From: an uncultured Bacteroidales bacterium
GTDB taxonomy: Bacteria > Bacteroidota > Bacteroidia > Bacteroidales > UBA932
Direction of reading: 5' to 3'
Assembly (NCBI GenBank): GCA_946410455.1
Contig: CAMKAJ010000020.1
Span: forward strand, 1 to 43,867
DNA: 43,867 bases
The notes beneath the pieces are model-generated. The model was not told where the DNA came from. It worked only from the letters and a program-made list of their open reading frames with translations, and did not search any database. Position 1 is the stretch's first letter; every line of letters starts with the position of its first letter. This document shows positions 40,992-43,867 of this stretch, one piece after another. A program made the translations under genes and the position numbers.

Positions 40992-42206
40992 CTTTTCAAG
41001 CAAGTATCGTTTCTGTTGCAAAAACAATCTATAGATAGATTCTTCAGCTACTTTCTTCCTCCGAATTGCGGACAGTTTTTCGGCTATAGCCTTCTGCACT
41101 TTCAGCGTTGGTAGGAGGATAGGCATAGTATAGAAATCCCCAACCGTCATGTTGAGCAGGCCGTGGTTACGGGCACCTTCGACTGCAATATCAGCGATAT
41201 GCTTATGCCATAGTTTTGTGTCAAAAAAGAATTGCAGGTATCTTGTATCAACAATCTCCTTATTGGGCCTAAAACAGAAATATAAGGGAGATAAGACACC
41301 TGTATCATATCTCTCCAAATGCTTTATTGCGCCCCAAGGATAATCGCTAGAGTAACTCTTGTTGTAGGCAAAATCACCTTTACGGAGCAAGTAGTAATTG
41401 GATAGGTTCTCGCTGGCGACAGACTTATTGAAGAATTCCAACTGGGATACAAGTCCTTCTCGTGCAGATATGGTGAGAACATTGTCTGATTCTAATGCAG
41501 AATTCCTTTCGGATACCCTTTCTGATATTGATGACAACGGCACGTGAGGGGCGTTAATCCGACTAAACACCTGATGCTGAATCTCTTTTTCAAGGGTTGT
41601 GTAATCCTCAATCACCTTGTTTTGGATGGCGATGCGCTGGTCTATGAGAGCGAGAAAGGATGCTATTTTGTCTTGTTCTTTTTTGGAGGGGATAAAGGCA
41701 ATTGTCTTTTTCGCCCCGTCAATTGTATAGGTAGCAACAGTGGTTATTGACGCATTATTGTGAAGCTGAGTTATAATGCTATTCGTGGAGAATAGTTGCT
41801 TAATAAACTGGCTAGAAACATTGGGATTATGCTTAAACCAGATCACATTACCATCTTTGAAATAAAACTTATTTGTCTCTGGGACAACGTACATTTGGCC
41901 AATTGTTCCGACCCCTGTCACTAGCATATCGCCTTTTTCAATAGAACCATATTTTTCAATGAGTTCGTTGAAGAGCTTCTCATCAATGTAAATAGGAGAA
42001 GAGAATGGTGTCTCATTTATTAAGCTGACGATTTCACGAGTTCTGTAGAATGGAACTCCTGAAGATTGCCATTGGGATTCAAATACACGTTTTGAAGAGC
42101 CAATATCAAAGAGACTACCTAACTTAACTCTCTCCCACTCACCACTAAACCCCGGGAATCTCAAATTCGGGACATTAGGCTTTGTATGTTTCTGAGTCTC
42201 GCTCAT
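40980..42206 (-). CDS. hsdS: Type I restriction-modification specificity subunit, expressed copy
   Basis: A 408-residue HsdS with the usual two target-recognition domains and conserved helices: opening MSETQKHTKPNVPNLRFPGFSGEWERVKLGSLF, central IASFLALIDQRIAIQNKVIEDY at about residues 185-205, and the C-terminal helix ending YLLEKLFV. It directs HsdM/HsdR to a bipartite DNA site. It follows hsdM after 35 bases and so is the transcribed copy. The shared 45-bp repeat lies at codons 10-24, meaning only the part after it is exchanged. Confidence 0.93.
   Translation of the reverse strand: MSETQKHTKPNVPNLRFPGFSGEWERVKLGSLFDIGSSKRVFESQWQSSGVPFYRTREIVSLINETPFSSPIYIDEKLFNELIEKYGSIEKGDMLVTGVGTIGQMYVVPETNKFYFKDGNVIWFKHNPNVSSQFIKQLFSTNSIITQLHNNASITTVATYTIDGAKKTIAFIPSKKEQDKIASFLALIDQRIAIQNKVIEDYTTLEKEIQHQVFSRINAPHVPLSSISERVSERNSALESDNVLTISAREGLVSQLEFFNKSVASENLSNYYLLRKGDFAYNKSYSSDYPWGAIKHLERYDTGVLSPLYFCFRPNKEIVDTRYLQFFFDTKLWHKHIADIAVEGARNHGLLNMTVGDFYTMPILLPTLKVQKAIAEKLSAIRRKKVAEESIYRLFLQQKRYLLEKLFV
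42135..42179. repeat. 45-bp inverted repeat, right copy
   Basis: Perfect reverse complement of 38283-38327, inside the 5' end of the expressed hsdS. Together they bound a 3,897-bp invertible segment. Confidence 0.95.
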
Positions 42207-42241
42207 AACGATTGTCTGTCAGTCAAATAAGTGATTAGGGA

Positions 42242-43783
42242 TTAGATAATGCCGAGTTCCTTGAGGTACACGTCAATCTGGGCGTCCAGTTCAGCCCTCT
42301 TTGCCTCCAGATGCTTGATCTCGCTCATCACGGCCTTGATGTCAATCTCTTCCTCCTCTTCAAAGGTGTCCACATAGCGCGGGATGTTGAGGTTGTAGTC
42401 ATTGTCCTTTATCTCCTGCAGGGAGGCGCAATGGCTATACTTTTCAATCTCCTTGCGCTCCCGGTAGGTGCTGACAATCTTATCGATATGCTCCTGACGC
42501 AATTTATTCTGCGTCTTTACTTTCTCAAACTCCTTGCTGGCATCGATGAAAAGAATGTTGTCATCTTCCTTGCGGCATTTCTTCATCACAAGTATACAAG
42601 TTGGGATGCTAGTGCCGTAGAAAATATTGGCCGGGAGACCGATAATGGCATCAATGTAGTTCTTCTTCTCAATTAGGAACTGACGAATCTTTCCTTCGGC
42701 AGCGCCACGGAAAAGAACGCCGTGAGGCGCTACGCAGGCCATCGTGCCACCGTCGTTCAGGTGGTAAATCATGTGCAGGATAAAGGCGTAATCGGCCTTG
42801 GATTTTGGTGCCAGGACACCGGCCTTGCTGAAACGGTCATCGTTATTGAACTTGGCGTCGGCCGACCACTCTGCAGAGAAGGGCGGATTTGCGACCACGG
42901 CATCAAACTGCCTTTCGCCGAATTCATCCTTTTCGAGGGTATCTCCGTTCTGTATGTCGAAGTCACGGTATTTCACGCCGTGCAGCAGCATATTCATTCG
43001 GGCCAGATTGAAGGTGGTAGGATTCTTTTCCTGGCCGAAGATTTCGTCCGCATTACCGTTACGTGCGGTGCGGAGCAACAGGGAGCCGCTACCACAAGTA
43101 GGGTCATACACGTTCTTGAGGCGGGTCTTGCCGGTGATCACAATCTCGGACAGGATCTGACTCACTTCCTGAGGGGTGTAAAACTCACCGGCCTTTTTGC
43201 CGGCACCAGCGGCGAACTGACCGATCATATACTCGTAAGCATCACCAAGGATATCAATGTCCTGTGCGTCCTCCAAGCCAAAATCAATGCCGTTGAGGGC
43301 CACCAGAACGTCGCTGATGAGCTTGTTCTTGTCGTCGGCCGTCTTGCCTAGTTTCGGGGATGCTAGGTCAATATCAGAGAATAGGCCACCGAAATCGTCC
43401 ACGCTGTCGTGACCAATGGTGCTGTCCTCAATCTTCTTCAGACTGCGTTCCAGCTGGGGAAGGATATTCTCCTTGTGGCTAATACTCTCGATGATGGAAG
43501 AGTATAGGTATTCCGGCTCGATGAAGTAGCCGAGGTCTTCCATACAAACTTTCTGAATCTCGCTCTTCAGCTCCTGGTCATCAGAAGCCCAGGCCTTCTT
43601 GAACGTCAGGTTGTCTTCACTGAGCTGATCGTCGATGTATAGCTCAATCTTCTCCGAAAGGTATTTGTAGAAGATGAAGCCGAGGGTAAAGTACATAAAG
43701 TCCCCGGCGGTCATATTGCCCCTGAGTTTGTTAGCGACATCCCAGAGTTGGGTGCGCAGGCGCTGTTGCAGTTCTTCGCTCAT
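42242..43783 (-). CDS. hsdM: Type I restriction-modification methyltransferase subunit
   Basis: A 513-residue HsdM, the N6-adenine methyltransferase of the type I complex. The N-terminal helical domain (LWDVANKLRGNMTAGDFMYFTLGFIFYKYLSEK) is typical. SAM motif I is DPTCGSGSLLLRTARN near residue 220 and the catalytic motif NPPF follows in DAVVANPPFSAEW. The C-terminal helices (LEAKRAELDAQIDVYLKELGI) contact HsdS. It sits between an upstream gene ending four bases before its ATG and hsdS, in one operon. Confidence 0.96.
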   Translation of the reverse strand: MSEELQQRLRTQLWDVANKLRGNMTAGDFMYFTLGFIFYKYLSEKIELYIDDQLSEDNLTFKKAWASDDQELKSEIQKVCMEDLGYFIEPEYLYSSIIESISHKENILPQLERSLKKIEDSTIGHDSVDDFGGLFSDIDLASPKLGKTADDKNKLISDVLVALNGIDFGLEDAQDIDILGDAYEYMIGQFAAGAGKKAGEFYTPQEVSQILSEIVITGKTRLKNVYDPTCGSGSLLLRTARNGNADEIFGQEKNPTTFNLARMNMLLHGVKYRDFDIQNGDTLEKDEFGERQFDAVVANPPFSAEWSADAKFNNDDRFSKAGVLAPKSKADYAFILHMIYHLNDGGTMACVAPHGVLFRGAAEGKIRQFLIEKKNYIDAIIGLPANIFYGTSIPTCILVMKKCRKEDDNILFIDASKEFEKVKTQNKLRQEHIDKIVSTYRERKEIEKYSHCASLQEIKDNDYNLNIPRYVDTFEEEEEIDIKAVMSEIKHLEAKRAELDAQIDVYLKELGII

Positions 43784-43786
43784 TAT

Positions 43787-43867
43787 TTACTCCCAATTAA
43801 ACAGTTCAATGATTTCACGCATCTTCTCAACGATGCGGCGCACAGTGGCGCTGCGGGCCAGCAGGCC
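43787..43867 (-). CDS. C-terminal end of the gene upstream of hsdM (perhaps hsdR)
   Basis: The last 26 codons of a minus-strand gene, ending VRRIVEKMREIIELFNWE, with the stop three bases from the hsdM start codon. Position in the operon suggests the restriction subunit hsdR or another accessory of the locus, but the fragment is too short to identify. It continues beyond the window edge. Confidence 0.55.
   Translation of the reverse strand, partial: GLLARSATVRRIVEKMREIIELFNWE

Overview
The window reads as a compact Bacteroidales-type (Bacteroidota) chromosome with high coding GC. The basis is gene content (type III glutamine synthetase, ATP-dependent PEP carboxykinase, meso-diaminopimelate dehydrogenase, MtaB, a TamB-like giant protein, a receiver/PPDK_N protein) and repeated matches to the Bacteroidetes vegetative promoter (TTTG, about 19 bases, TAnnTTTG). 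The genus cannot be told from the sequence alone. Genes are packed tightly: 4-base ATGA overlaps inside operons and convergent stop codons that touch or overlap.

Bases 1 to about 28,620 are core chromosome. After a 72-bp tandem repeat with internal hairpins come a phospholipase D/cardiolipin-synthase-like gene, a small outer-membrane-type protein, an acyl-ACP thioesterase overlapping a NIF3-like gene, and pckA. Next are a tetrapyrrole-methylase-family gene with recQ, then a five-gene minus-strand run (tamB, folB, mtaB, an MBL hydrolase, an M3 peptidase lipoprotein). tsaD lies divergent to tamB. It is followed by a nitrogen-assimilation run (glnN, ddh, gdhA, receiver/PPDK_N protein) in which three enzymes fix ammonia. 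lpd and a strikingly degenerate priA complete this part.

A tRNA-Phe(GAA) gene at 28,611-28,683 is the integration site of a 6.4-kb element (about 28,677-35,083). The tRNA 3' end plus its terminator is repeated at the far side. A tyrosine integrase sits just inside the far end, and both ends carry pairs of an ACGGACAC motif spaced exactly 12 bp. Cargo comprises two related proteins of unknown function, a small ORF with a 9-bp tandem repeat, a 296-aa protein, a possible 37-aa peptide gene and an AAA/DUF4143 ATPase with its own promoter.

Beyond the element lies a defence region. An AbiEi/AbiEii-type toxin-antitoxin operon has its toxin gene split by a 43-bp insertion in the nucleotidyltransferase motif. 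Next is a phase-variable type I restriction-modification locus: a tyrosine recombinase, a promoterless hsdS, an orphan hsdS half, a RhuM gene, the expressed hsdS, hsdM and the end of one more gene. A perfect 45-bp inverted repeat (38,283-38,327 and 42,135-42,179) bounds a 3.9-kb segment whose inversion would swap DNA specificity; a shorter nested repeat could swap only the second recognition domain.
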